From NCBI RefSeq assembly GCF_023898865.1, contig NZ_JAGSOV010000083.1:1-64000 (forward strand): a stretch of DNA of 64,000 nt. The letters are read 5' to 3'. The notes under the pieces are model-generated. The model made no database searches and was not told where the DNA came from. It saw only the letters and a program-made list of their open reading frames with translations. A program made the translations under genes and the position numbers. Shown piece after piece: positions 50,215-59,215 of the stretch; positions within the stretch are counted from its first letter, which is position 1, and each line of letters opens with the position of its first letter. The stretch comes from Pseudonocardia humida (lineage in GTDB: Bacteria > Actinomycetota > Actinomycetes > Mycobacteriales > Pseudonocardiaceae).

Positions 50215-52959
50215 ATGGGCCTCCTCGGGCGCGCGGAGGAGTGCGCCCTCCTCGACGCCCTGGTCGACGACGTCCGCCGCGGCGCGAGCCGGGCGCTGGT
50301 CCTGCGGGGTGAGGCCGGGATCGGGAAGACGGCGCTGCTGGGGCACCTCGCCGAGTCGGCGGCCGACCTGACCGTCGTGCGCGCGGTGGGCGTCGAGTCC
50401 GAGATGGAGCTGGCGTTCGCCGGCCTGCACCAGCTGTGCGCGCCGTTGCTCGGCCGGCTCGAGCAGCTGCCGGGTCCGCAGCGCGACGCGCTCGGGATCG
50501 TCTTCGGCCTGCGGACGGGCCCGGCGCCCGAGCGCTTCCTGGTCGCCCTGGCCGTGCTCAGCCTGCTGTCGGAGGTGGCCGAGCACCGTCCGCTGCTGTG
50601 CGTCGTGGACGACGCGCAGTGGCTGGACCGGACCTCGGCGCTGACGCTCGCGTTCGTCGCCCGCCGGCTGTTGGCCGAGCCGGTGGGGCTGGTGTTCGCC
50701 GCGCGGGAGCCCGGTGCGGAGCTGGGGCACCTGCCGGACCTCGACGTGCGCGGCCTGCGCGACGACGACGCCCGCGCGTTGCTGAGCTCGGCGGTGCGGT
50801 TCGCGCTGGACCGCCCGGTGCGCGACCGGATACTGGCCGAGACCCGCGGGAACCCGCTCGCGCTGCTCGAGCTGCCCCGGGGCCTGACGCCGACCCAGCT
50901 GGCCGGCGGGTTCGGCCTGCCGACGACCCGTGATCTGCCCCGGCGGATCGAGACGAGCTACATCCGGCGGCTCGAGGCGCTCCCCGACGACGCGCGACGG
51001 CTGATGCTGGTCGCGGCGGCCGAGCCGGTCGGTGACCCGCTGCTCCTGCAGCGCGCCTGCGATCGCCTGGGGATCGCGCTCTCCGCCGTCGACGCGACCG
51101 ACGGGCTGCTCGAACTGGGGGTGCGCGTGACCTTCCGCCATCCCCTGGCGCGCTCGGCCGCGTACCGGTCGGCGGGCGGGTCGGAGCGCCGCGCGGCCCA
51201 CCTGGCGCTGGCCGCGGTGACGAGCCGCGATGTCGACCCGGACCGTCGCGCGTGGCACCTCGCTGCCGCGGCTCCCGGGCCGGACGAGGAGGTCGCGCGC
51301 GAGCTGGAGCGCTCGGCGAGCCGGGCGCAGGCGCGCGGCGGACTCGCGTCCGCGGCCGCGCTGCTGCAGCGTTCGGTGGTCCTGACCGCCGATCCCGCGC
51401 TGCGGGCCGGCCGGGCGCTCGCCGCCGCCCGGGCCGGCCTCGGGGCGGGGGCGTTCGACGTGTCGCGCGAGCTGCTGGCGGCCGCGGAGGCGGGCCCGCT
51501 CGACGAGTCCGGGCGGGCCCGGGTGGACCTGCTGCGGGCCGGGATCGCGTTCGCCCGCAACCGCGGCGGCGACGCCCCGGTGCTGCTGCTGGAGGCGGCG
51601 AGGAAGCTGGCGGCGCTCGACGTGCGGCTGTCCCGCGACGCGTACCTCGACGCCTGGGCCGCCGGCCTGTTCGCCGGCCGGCTGGCGGCTGCGGGCGGCA
51701 ACCTGCTCGACATCTCCCGGGCCGTGGCGACCGCACCCCGTCCGGTGGGTCCGCCACTGCCGTGCGACCTGCTGCTGGACGGCCTAGCGCTGGTCTTCAC
51801 CGCCGGGCACTCGGTCGCGGCGCCCGTGCTGGGCCGCGCGGTCGCCGCGTTCGCCGGTGCCGAGGTCTCCGCGGCGGAGCTGCTGCGGTGGGGTTGGCTG
51901 GCGACGCGGGCGGCGAACCTCGTGTGGGACTACGACCGGGGTCTGCAGATCGGCACGCGCGCGGCGCGGCTGGCCCGCGACTCCGGGGCGCTGGACGTCC
52001 TCGCCGCCGCGGACAACGCGTTGGGCCAGGCCGCCGTCTTCGGTGGTGACTTCGCCGGTGCCGCGCTGCTGGCGTCGGAGGTCGATGCGGTCAAGGCGGC
52101 GACCGGGTCCCGGATCGGCCCGTACGCGGCGATCGCGCTGGCCGGCTTCCGCGGCCGGCAGGCCGGCGCCGCCGCGTTGATCAGCGGCGTCATCGCCGAG
52201 GCCACGGCGGGCGGCCAGGGGACGGCCGTCCAGTACGCGCAGTGGGCGAACTCCGTGCTCATGAACGGCCTGGGCCGCTACGACGAGGCGCTGGCGTCGG
52301 CGGTGGAGGCGAGCGAGCAGGTCCCGGAGCTCTTCGTGACCTCGTGGGCGCTGAGCGAGCTGGTCGAGGCGGCCAGCCGGACCGGGCACGCCGAGGTCGC
52401 GCGCGACGCCCTGGCCCGGCTCGGCGAGCAGCGGGCGGCGTCCGACACCGGGTGGGCCGCGGGCGTCCACGTCCGGTCGCGCGCACTGCTGAGCGAGGGT
52501 GCGGCGGCCGAACACCTGTACCGCCAGGCCATCGACCTGCTGGGGCGCACCCGACTGCGCCCCGAGCTCGCCCGCGCGCACCTGCTCTACGGGGAGTGGC
52601 TGCGCCGGGCGAGCCGCCGCGTCGACGCGCGCGCTCCACTGCACGCGGCGCACGCGTCGTTCGTGCGGATCGGCATGGAGGCGTTCGCCGAACGCGCCCG
52701 GGGTGAGCTGCGGGCGACGGGGGCGAAGGTCCGCAAGCGGGTGGTCGAGACCCGCGAGGACCTGACGGCGCAGGAGATGCAGGTCGCGCGGCTCGCCCGC
52801 GACGGGCTGTCGAACCCGGAGATCGGCGCCCGGCTGTTCCTCAGCCCGCGCACCGTGGAGTGGCACCTGCGCAAGGTGTTCGCCAAGCTCGGCATCCACT
52901 CCCGCCAGGAGCTGGCCCGGGCGTTGCCCGGCTCCGACTCCGAGCTGGTCCCCGCCTAA
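50215..52959 (+). CDS. LuxR-family regulator with AAA ATPase domain (LAL-type)
   Basis: A 914-residue large ATP-binding LuxR regulator. It begins LLGRAEECALLDAL with Walker A GEAGIGKTALL near residue 36, Walker B LLCVVDDAQWLD near 130, then long helical (TPR-like) repeats. The C-terminal HTH is LTAQEMQVARLARDGLSNPEIG with RTVEWHLRKVFAKLGIHSR. Such proteins activate antibiotic, maltose-type or stress genes in response to unknown ligands. It lies alone upstream of a convergent PhaC-like gene. Confidence 0.92.
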   Translation: MGLLGRAEECALLDALVDDVRRGASRALVLRGEAGIGKTALLGHLAESAADLTVVRAVGVESEMELAFAGLHQLCAPLLGRLEQLPGPQRDALGIVFGLRTGPAPERFLVALAVLSLLSEVAEHRPLLCVVDDAQWLDRTSALTLAFVARRLLAEPVGLVFAAREPGAELGHLPDLDVRGLRDDDARALLSSAVRFALDRPVRDRILAETRGNPLALLELPRGLTPTQLAGGFGLPTTRDLPRRIETSYIRRLEALPDDARRLMLVAAAEPVGDPLLLQRACDRLGIALSAVDATDGLLELGVRVTFRHPLARSAAYRSAGGSERRAAHLALAAVTSRDVDPDRRAWHLAAAAPGPDEEVARELERSASRAQARGGLASAAALLQRSVVLTADPALRAGRALAAARAGLGAGAFDVSRELLAAAEAGPLDESGRARVDLLRAGIAFARNRGGDAPVLLLEAARKLAALDVRLSRDAYLDAWAAGLFAGRLAAAGGNLLDISRAVATAPRPVGPPLPCDLLLDGLALVFTAGHSVAAPVLGRAVAAFAGAEVSAAELLRWGWLATRAANLVWDYDRGLQIGTRAARLARDSGALDVLAAADNALGQAAVFGGDFAGAALLASEVDAVKAATGSRIGPYAAIALAGFRGRQAGAAALISGVIAEATAGGQGTAVQYAQWANSVLMNGLGRYDEALASAVEASEQVPELFVTSWALSELVEAASRTGHAEVARDALARLGEQRAASDTGWAAGVHVRSRALLSEGAAAEHLYRQAIDLLGRTRLRPELARAHLLYGEWLRRASRRVDARAPLHAAHASFVRIGMEAFAERARGELRATGAKVRKRVVETREDLTAQEMQVARLARDGLSNPEIGARLFLSPRTVEWHLRKVFAKLGIHSRQELARALPGSDSELVPA

Positions 52960-52979
52960 CAGTGAAGGACCGGGTCGGG

Positions 52980-54398
52980 TCAGCGCGACGACACGTAGTC
53001 CCCGGGGGTCGGCGCCACCGCGTGCAACCCGCGCCCACCCAGCTCCGGCGGCGCGTCCACCCGCGCTCCGCTGCGCGCGTCGAGCCAGCGGAGGTGGTCG
53101 GTCCACCACGAGCCGGGTGCGGGCGGCGCCGTCGGGTACCAGGCGTCGGGGTCGGCGGCGCTCGTCTGAGCCGCGCGGAACGACCGGTCGCTCCCGGGCG
53201 GGGCGACCAGCGCCTCGACCGGGCCGCCGGAGGCGAGCACGAAGCGGGTGTCGCCGGCCAGCAGGCGGGAGCTGCGGTACGCGGCCGACCACGGCCCGCC
53301 GTCGCCGGCGACCACGTAGGCGTCGGTGTCGACCTTGGACAGGTCGATCGGCGTGCCCAGCACACGGACCGCGCCCGGGTGGGCCAGCGCGTCGCGGGCG
53401 GCGATGCCGGTCAGGTCGTCGTGCAGGGCGGCGGGCAGGCGGATGGTGTCGTTCGCCCAGGCGCGCAGCTCCGGTGACGGGCCGGCGGCCGGCAGCGGGG
53501 CAGGCGGATCGGGTCGGCCGAACGCGGGCAGCAGCAGGGTGAGCGTGGCCGCCCGGCCGGTGGAGCCCGCGGCGACGAGGTGGGCCAGCAGCACCGCGGT
53601 GATCGTGCCGCCCGAACCCGTGGCCACCAGCGACACCGACGGCGCGCGGGTGATCCGCTCGACGGCGTCGACGGCGTCGAGGAGCGCCCGGGCGTAGGCG
53701 TCCAGGCCGCGGTCGGCGTGCTCGGCGCGCGGGTTCCACCAGGACAGCGCGAGCACCTGCTGCCCACCGGCCACGAGGTGCTCGGCCAGGCTGCGGCCGG
53801 GGGCGAGGTCGGTCAGGTAGTGCCGGTTGGTCAGGGAGGGGACCAGCAGCACGGGGACCGCCCGCACGGTCTCGGTGCGCGGCAGGTACTGGATCAGCTC
53901 GAACGAGGGCGTGCGCAGCACGACCGCCCCCGGCGTGGCGGCGACCTCCTCGCCGACCACCGGCGTCCGGCGGGCGGTGCGCGGTCGGGCCGGGGCGGGG
54001 GAGGGCGCCAGCGTGCCCGGGAGCACCGCCTCCACCAGGTCGTCGACGGCGGTGAGCACGGCGTCGAGGCGGTCGCGGTCGGCCCGGTCCAGCCCGGCGT
54101 CAGCGATCAGCTCGCCCGCGGTGGCCCGCCCGGCCCGGTGCGCCTGCACCAGCCGGCGCAGGGCGGGGTTGGGCGGCAGCCCGGGCTCGGCCTCGGCCGT
54201 GCCCAGCCCCACGTGCAGCAGCCGCCCGGCCAGCGCGGCCCCGCGCCGCCCCACGACCAGCGGCCGACCGGCCAGCCCGGCGGCGAGGCGCAGCAGCGGC
54301 CCGGCGGGCACGGTTGCCTGCGGCGGCGGTGGTCCGCCGGCCAGCGGCGGGTCGACGGCCAGCGCGTCGAGCCCGGCCAGGGCGGCCCGTTCCGTCAT
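52980..54398 (-). CDS. PhaC-like protein lacking the catalytic residues
   Basis: A 472-residue homologue of polyhydroxyalkanoate synthases. Hallmarks remain: PVLLVPSLTNRHYLTDLAPGRSLAEHL, the SWWNP segment after it, the SAAYRSSRLLAGDTRFVLASGG region and the SWWTDHLRWLDARSG...PGDYVSSR tail. The nucleophile motif, normally G-Y-C-x-G-G, reads ATGSGG with Gly261 in place of Cys. The catalytic His of the ASGH segment is Gly (ASGGPVEA). It is therefore unlikely to polymerise hydroxyacyl-CoA and may have a structural or regulatory role on granules or another acyl function. Overlaps nothing; 13 bases downstream of a YihY-type gene. Confidence 0.8.
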   Translation of the reverse strand: MTERAALAGLDALAVDPPLAGGPPPPQATVPAGPLLRLAAGLAGRPLVVGRRGAALAGRLLHVGLGTAEAEPGLPPNPALRRLVQAHRAGRATAGELIADAGLDRADRDRLDAVLTAVDDLVEAVLPGTLAPSPAPARPRTARRTPVVGEEVAATPGAVVLRTPSFELIQYLPRTETVRAVPVLLVPSLTNRHYLTDLAPGRSLAEHLVAGGQQVLALSWWNPRAEHADRGLDAYARALLDAVDAVERITRAPSVSLVATGSGGTITAVLLAHLVAAGSTGRAATLTLLLPAFGRPDPPAPLPAAGPSPELRAWANDTIRLPAALHDDLTGIAARDALAHPGAVRVLGTPIDLSKVDTDAYVVAGDGGPWSAAYRSSRLLAGDTRFVLASGGPVEALVAPPGSDRSFRAAQTSAADPDAWYPTAPPAPGSWWTDHLRWLDARSGARVDAPPELGGRGLHAVAPTPGDYVSSR

Positions 54399-54411
54399 CC
54401 GCGTCCTCCCG

Positions 54412-55587
54412 TCAGGCCTCCGGCGCGTCCGGTCGGCTCCCGACCGACCGGTCCGCGGCCACACCCGCGGGCTCGTCCGCCGCGCGGTGGGGGGCCGCGC
54501 CGTCGACGTCGGGCGAGGAGGTCGGCGTGCCCCGCGGTGCGCCGGGCGCGCCCGTGGGCCCAGCATGGTCCGTCGCGTCGATCGGCGGCAAGGGCGCGCC
54601 CTCGGACCGCTCGGTGACCATACCGCTCACCACGGCCGCCCTGGCCGCCGCGATCCGGCGCATCGAGCGCATCCGCTCGGACCGGCGCCTGCGCCGCGTC
54701 GGGCGGGACGGCCACTCCTCGTCCACGGCGTTGTTCAGGTGCGCGCCGAACACGATCGACAGCCCGAGCAGGAACCCGAAGAGCAGGAACGCGATCGGGG
54801 TGGCCAGCGCGCCGTAGGTGTAGCCGGTGCTCAGCAGCACCGCGATGTAGATCCGCAGGCCGGTCGTGGAGGCGATGAACACCACCATCGCCACCAGCGC
54901 CCCGGGCAGCAGCCGGCGCCAGGGCAGCGTGTGCGGCAGCGCCAGCCGGTAGAGCGTGGTGAGCACGATCACCAGCAGCAGCCCCGAGGCCGGGTAGTAG
55001 AGGTTGTTCAGCAGCGTGACGGCCGTCGGGCGCCGGGCCTCGGGCAGCACACCGGGCAGCAGCTCCGGGCCCAGCGCGATCACCGGCAGCGTGAACACCG
55101 CCACCACCAGCGCCACCAGGTAGAGCAGCAGCGAGAAGATCCGCTGCCAGACCGGGTGGCGCACGAGCTTCTGGCCGTGCGCGTCGGTGACCGAGTCGAC
55201 GATCGAGGCCACCGCCGACGACCCGGCCCACAGCGCCACGACGAACCCGACCGAGACCACGTCGGCGCGGCCGATGGTCAGGATGCTGTCCGCCGTCGGG
55301 GCGATGATCTCGTCGACGACCTCCGGGGTGAACACGCTGGCGGAGAAGCCGACGATCGCCCCGCGCACGGCCTCGAGCGTCTGCGGGCCGAACCAGTCGT
55401 CGACGAAGCCCAGCGAGCCCAGCAGGGCCAGCAGCAGCGGGGGCAGCGACAGCGCCTGCCAGAACGCGGCCTGCGCCGAGTGCGAGAAGATGTCCTTGTC
55501 CCAGGCCCGGCCCAGCGCCCGCGCGGCGACCCGGCGCAGGGCGCTCGGCCGGTGGACGGGCCGCGGGGGAGGGTCGTCGGAGGTCAT
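54412..55587 (-). CDS. YihY/BrkB-family inner-membrane protein
   Basis: A 391-residue membrane protein. About six helices are followed by a 100-residue charged/proline-rich cytoplasmic tail. Motifs HSAQAAFWQALSLPPLLLALLG, RIFSLLLYLVALV and TLPWRRLLPGALVAMVVFIAS (quoted in parts) match YihY/virulence-factor BrkB family proteins of unknown function. ATG 55587 with GGAGG 3 bases away on the coding strand's upstream side. First gene of a probable two-gene operon with the PhaC-like gene. Confidence 0.85.
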   Translation of the reverse strand: MTSDDPPPRPVHRPSALRRVAARALGRAWDKDIFSHSAQAAFWQALSLPPLLLALLGSLGFVDDWFGPQTLEAVRGAIVGFSASVFTPEVVDEIIAPTADSILTIGRADVVSVGFVVALWAGSSAVASIVDSVTDAHGQKLVRHPVWQRIFSLLLYLVALVVAVFTLPVIALGPELLPGVLPEARRPTAVTLLNNLYYPASGLLLVIVLTTLYRLALPHTLPWRRLLPGALVAMVVFIASTTGLRIYIAVLLSTGYTYGALATPIAFLLFGFLLGLSIVFGAHLNNAVDEEWPSRPTRRRRRSERMRSMRRIAAARAAVVSGMVTERSEGAPLPPIDATDHAGPTGAPGAPRGTPTSSPDVDGAAPHRAADEPAGVAADRSVGSRPDAPEA

Positions 55588-55766
55588 CGCCCGCCCAGCA
55601 TGGACCAACCGGTCGCCCCCGCCGTGCCGCGGTGGGTATGCGGTCGTGGTCGATGCGGTCCCGTTACCCTGGACCGGCCACCCGGGGTGGTGCTCGCCAC
55701 CAGGCCCGCCCCGACGGGCCCGGCCGCGCGACGCGCTCCCGAGCAGTCGAGACGTCAGGGAGTCGT

Positions 55767-57473
55767 GTGTCCCAGGCCCCGCAGATCGCCACGTCCGCGC
55801 GCCCGCTGCGCGCCTGGCAGCGCAGCGCGCTGGCCCGCTACCTGGCCGCCGCGCCGAAGGACTTCCTGGCGGTGGCCACGCCCGGCGCCGGGAAGACGAC
55901 CTTCGCGCTGCGCGTCGCCGCCGAGCTGCTGGCCGACCGGGTCATCGAGGCGATCACCGTGGTCACCCCGACCGAGCACCTCAAGCACCAGTGGGCGCAG
56001 GCCGCGGCCCAGGTCGGCCTGGCGATCGACCCCGAGTTCCGCAACACCGCGGGCGGCACCTCGTCGGACTACACCGGCATCGCGATCACCTACGCCGGCG
56101 TGGCCGCCCATCCGCTGCTGCACCGCGCGCGCACCGAGAACCGGCGCACGCTGGTCGTCCTCGACGAGATCCACCACGCGGGCGACGCGCGGTCCTGGGG
56201 CGACGGGGTCAAGGAGGCGTTCGACGGGGCGACCCGGCGGCTCACCCTGACCGGGACGCCGTTCCGCAGCGACGACAACCCCATCCCGTTCGTCGACTAC
56301 CTGCCCGGCGCCGACGGCGCCCTGCGCAGCCGGGCCGACCACTCCTACGGCTACTCCGAGGCGCTGGCCGACGGCGTGGTCCGGCCGGTGGTGTTCCTGG
56401 CCTACTCCGGCACGTCGAGCTGGCGCACGAGCGCGGGCGAGGAGATCACCGCCCGGCTGGGCGAGCCGCTGACGGCGGAGCAGACGGCGCGGGCCTGGCG
56501 CACGGCGCTCGACCCGGGCGGGGAGTGGATCCCGGCGGTGCTGAAGGCGGCCGACCGCAGGCTGACCAGCCACCGCAACGGCATGCCCGACGCGGGCGGC
56601 CTGGTGATCGCCTCGGACCAGACGACGGCCCGCGCGTACGCGGCCATCCTGGCCGACATCACCGGCACCTCCCCGGCGATCGTGCTGTCCGACGAGAAGG
56701 GCGCCTCCGCCCGCATCGCCCGGTTCGCCGAGTCCGACGAGCGCTGGATGGTCGCCGTCCGGATGGTGTCCGAGGGCGTCGACGTGCCGCGCCTGGCCGT
56801 CGGCGTGTACGCGACCAGCGCCTCGACCCCGCTGTTCTTCGCCCAGGCCGTCGGCCGGTTCGTCCGCTCGCGGCGCCCGGGGGAGACCGCCTCGGTGTTC
56901 CTGCCCAGCGTGCCGGTCCTGCTCGGGCTGGCCAGCGAGCTGGAGGCGCAGCGCGACCACGTCCTGGGCGAGCCGCACCGCGGCGAGGAGAAGTGGGACG
57001 ACGAGCTGCTGGCCGCCGCCCAGCGCCAGCAGGACGAGCCGGGCGAGGACGAGAAGTCGTTCACCGCGCTGGGCGCCCAGGCCGAGCTCGACCAGCTGAT
57101 CTACGAGGGCACGTCCTTCTCCGCCGACGAGGAGGACTACCTGGGCCTGCCCGGGCTGCTCGAGCCCGAGCAGGTGCGCACGCTGCTCGACCAGCGCCAG
57201 AAGGAGTGGATGAGCCGGCCCAAGGCGCCCGCCCCGGCGCCCGCGCCCGCGCCGCCGCCGCGCCCCGACCGGGGCACGCTCTCGGTGCGCGAGCAGCTGA
57301 CCCAGCTGCGCAAGGAGCTCAACACGCTCGTCGCGCTCCACAACCACCGCACCAAGAAGCCGCACGGAATGATCCACAACGAGCTGCGCAAGCTGTGCGG
57401 CGGCCCGCCGACGGCGATGGCCAGCATCGAGCAGCTCGAGGAGCGGATCGCGACGCTGCGCAGCTGGCGGTGA
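55767..57473 (+). CDS. SF2 DEAD/DEAH-box helicase
   Basis: A 568-residue helicase of the XPB/UvsW-like type. Motif I ATPGAGKT near 36, Ia VTPTEHLKHQW, II VVLDEIHHAGD (DEIH), III TLTGTPFR, V MVSEGVDVPRLAVGV, VI FFAQAVGRFVRSRRPGE. The C-terminal 150 residues are Glu/Ala-rich with a Pro linker and a conserved helical end (LRKELNTLVALHNHRTKKPHG, quoted partially). It belongs to a helicase group conserved in actinobacteria. GTG 55767 with CAGGGAG upstream. Confidence 0.9.
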   Translation: MSQAPQIATSARPLRAWQRSALARYLAAAPKDFLAVATPGAGKTTFALRVAAELLADRVIEAITVVTPTEHLKHQWAQAAAQVGLAIDPEFRNTAGGTSSDYTGIAITYAGVAAHPLLHRARTENRRTLVVLDEIHHAGDARSWGDGVKEAFDGATRRLTLTGTPFRSDDNPIPFVDYLPGADGALRSRADHSYGYSEALADGVVRPVVFLAYSGTSSWRTSAGEEITARLGEPLTAEQTARAWRTALDPGGEWIPAVLKAADRRLTSHRNGMPDAGGLVIASDQTTARAYAAILADITGTSPAIVLSDEKGASARIARFAESDERWMVAVRMVSEGVDVPRLAVGVYATSASTPLFFAQAVGRFVRSRRPGETASVFLPSVPVLLGLASELEAQRDHVLGEPHRGEEKWDDELLAAAQRQQDEPGEDEKSFTALGAQAELDQLIYEGTSFSADEEDYLGLPGLLEPEQVRTLLDQRQKEWMSRPKAPAPAPAPAPPPRPDRGTLSVREQLTQLRKELNTLVALHNHRTKKPHGMIHNELRKLCGGPPTAMASIEQLEERIATLRSWR

Positions 57474-57494
57474 TCCGGCGGGATCCGGGCACGA

Positions 57495-57527
57495 CGAAGG
57501 GCGGGGGCCGGTGGCCCCCGCCCTTCG
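57495..57527. terminator. Strong terminator hairpin between convergent genes
   Basis: CGAAGGGCGGGGGCC (57495-57509) pairs perfectly with GGCCCCCGCCCTTCG (57513-57527) across a GGT loop. It sits 22 bases past the helicase stop and 46 bases past the DUF7455 stop on the other strand. Confidence 0.85.
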
Positions 57528-57572
57528 CGTTCCTCACGTCACACGGCACCGGATCGAGGTCCGGCGCCCTGG

Positions 57573-57758
57573 TCAACCGCCGGACTGCATCTCCACACGG
57601 AGCTCGCGGAGCTTGTCCCCGTGAGCCTTCGCGTGGTGACCGCAGAACAGCAGCTCCCCGCCGGACGGCAGCACCGCCCGGACCTTCGCGGCCGCGCCGC
57701 ACCGGTCACAGCGGTCAGCGGCGGTCAACTCAGGCCGAGTCAGGGTTCCAGGCTGCAT
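57573..57758 (-). CDS. DUF7455-type small zinc-binding protein
   Basis: A 61-residue protein starting MQPGTLTRPELTAADRCDRCG. The CDRC pair and the later LFCGHHAKAH give a four-ligand zinc site. It matches the conserved actinobacterial DUF7455 family (function unknown) near SigB/helicase genes in many genomes. ATG 57758 has GAGGGAG just upstream; a longer in-frame start at 57806 is less likely. Confidence 0.88.
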   Translation of the reverse strand: MQPGTLTRPELTAADRCDRCGAAAKVRAVLPSGGELLFCGHHAKAHGDKLRELRVEMQSGG

Positions 57759-57777
57759 AGCGGTCTCCCTCCGTCTC

Positions 57778-57800
57778 GGCTCCGGGCTGGGCCCGGAGCC
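57778..57800. promoter_or_regulatory. Hairpin in the leader of the DUF7455 gene
   Basis: GGCTCCGGGC and GCCCGGAGCC form a perfect 10-bp stem with a TGG loop, about 8 bases upstream of the Shine-Dalgarno sequence. It could influence translation of the small protein or be an operator. Confidence 0.45.
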
Positions 57801-57949
57801 GCTCACTGTGACGACCGCTCACGCGGTACGTCCCACTCTCCCAGACGTTCAGAACCCCTGCACGTGTTCCCGCCGGGGTGGCGAGAACGGTCACGTCGAC
57901 CGAGTTGGCCGTTCACAGCACGGGTGCTGCCGGTTGCCTCGGGGCTGGC

Positions 57950-57975
57950 TGATTCAGTTGACGACATGTGAATCA
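57950..57975. promoter_or_regulatory. TGATTCA-N12-TGAATCA inverted repeat
   Basis: Perfect 7-bp inverted half-sites with 12-base spacing in the 290-base gap between the DUF7455 gene and the EamA gene. The rest of this gap has no gene. Candidate operator for the exporter. Confidence 0.4.
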
Positions 57976-58048
57976 TGCGGTGCACGACCGAGTGGCCGCA
58001 AGCCGACCTGTGTAAACAACGTCCGATCGATGGCTACCGTGTGGAGTC

Positions 58049-58909
58049 GTGGCGACAGCATTGGTGGGGCGGGCCCCGGCTCCGGCCCTGTTCGTCGTCG
58101 GTGCGGTCTCGATGTACGTGGGGGCGGCGCTCGCGGTGGGGCTGTTCGACCGGCTGCCGCCGGCGACGGTCGCGGTGCTGCGGGTGCTGGGCGCGGCGGC
58201 GGTGCTGCTGGCCTGGCGGCGGCCGTCGCGGGCGTCCTGGCGCGGCAGGCGGCTGCTGCGGGCCTCGGCGTTCGGGCTGGCCACGGCGCTGATGAACGTG
58301 GCGTTCTACGAGGCGATCGCCCGGCTGCCACTGGGCACCGCGGTCGCGATCGAGTTCTGCGGACCGGTGGCGGTGGCCGCGGTGGCCTCGCGGCGGTTCC
58401 GCGACATCGGGGCGGTCGTGCTGGCGGCGGGCGGCGTGCTGCTCATCGCCGACGTGCGCTGGTCGGGGCAGCCTTCCGGGGTCGTCTGGGCGCTTGCGGC
58501 CGCCGCCATGTGGGCGGCCTACATCCTGCTGGGCAAACGGGTGGCCACCGCGGGCAGCGGGCTCGACGACATGGCGGTGGGGTTCGCCGTCGCCGCGGTG
58601 CTGCTCTCCCCGCTGGTGTTCCTGGGCGGGGCGGCGCCGCTGGCCGACCCGATGGTGCTCGTGCTGGGGGTCGGTGTGGGCGTGCTGTCCAGCGTGGTGC
58701 CCTACGTCCTCGACCAGCTCGTGCTGCGCCGGGTGGGGCAGGCGCGGTTCGCCGTGCTGCTGGCGCTGCTGCCGGCCACCGCGACGGTCGTCGGGCTGGT
58801 CGCGCTGGCCCAGGTGCCGAGCCCGCTGGAGGCGGTCGGGATCGCCGCGGTGGTGGTGGCCGTGGCCGTCCGATCGAAGGACGGGGACAGTCCGCCGCCG
58901 GTCGATTGA
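58049..58909 (+). CDS. EamA-family transporter (RhtA/YdcZ-like exporter)
   Basis: A 286-residue membrane protein of ten helices made of two EamA repeats. The first is SMYVGAALAVGLFDRLPPATVAVLRVLGAA with YEAIARLPLGTAVAIEFCGPV (quoted in parts); the second has AAAMWAAYILLGKRV and YVLDQLVLRRVGQARFAVL. This matches RhtA-type threonine/homoserine or metabolite exporters. GTG 58049 start; a strong Shine-Dalgarno is lacking. Confidence 0.87.
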   Translation: MATALVGRAPAPALFVVGAVSMYVGAALAVGLFDRLPPATVAVLRVLGAAAVLLAWRRPSRASWRGRRLLRASAFGLATALMNVAFYEAIARLPLGTAVAIEFCGPVAVAAVASRRFRDIGAVVLAAGGVLLIADVRWSGQPSGVVWALAAAAMWAAYILLGKRVATAGSGLDDMAVGFAVAAVLLSPLVFLGGAAPLADPMVLVLGVGVGVLSSVVPYVLDQLVLRRVGQARFAVLLALLPATATVVGLVALAQVPSPLEAVGIAAVVVAVAVRSKDGDSPPPVD

Positions 58910-59215
58910 CCACCGGTCCGTGTACCCAGGGTGACGACCGCGGCCCTGACACGACGTGACGGGACGTCGCCCATCCGGGTGAGGGATGGTCGGCCGGGGT
59001 GAACCTCGGTCGGCGGAGCCGCCCGGGCGGGACGTGGGCCCCCGCGAAGCGGCTACGTACGGTGCCTCCCGCAACAAACCAGGGCTGCGTGACGCAAATG
59101 TGACGCTCTTGCTGCGACTTGAACGATCCAGTGTGCTTGGCGCCACGCCTGTCGGCGGCATACGTTGTCGCCCACAACATTTACCCCTGATCCCCGACGC
59201 TGTGGAAGGACAACC
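58910..59215. promoter_or_regulatory. Promoter region of the sugar ABC operon
   Basis: 306 non-coding bases. TTGGCG (59137-59142), 18 bases, TACGTT (59161-59166) is the best promoter candidate. GTTGT-CGCCC-ACAAC (59164-59178) overlaps the -10/start point and could be the operator of the ROK regulator encoded at the end of the operon. GGAAGGA precedes the first ATG. Confidence 0.45.
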
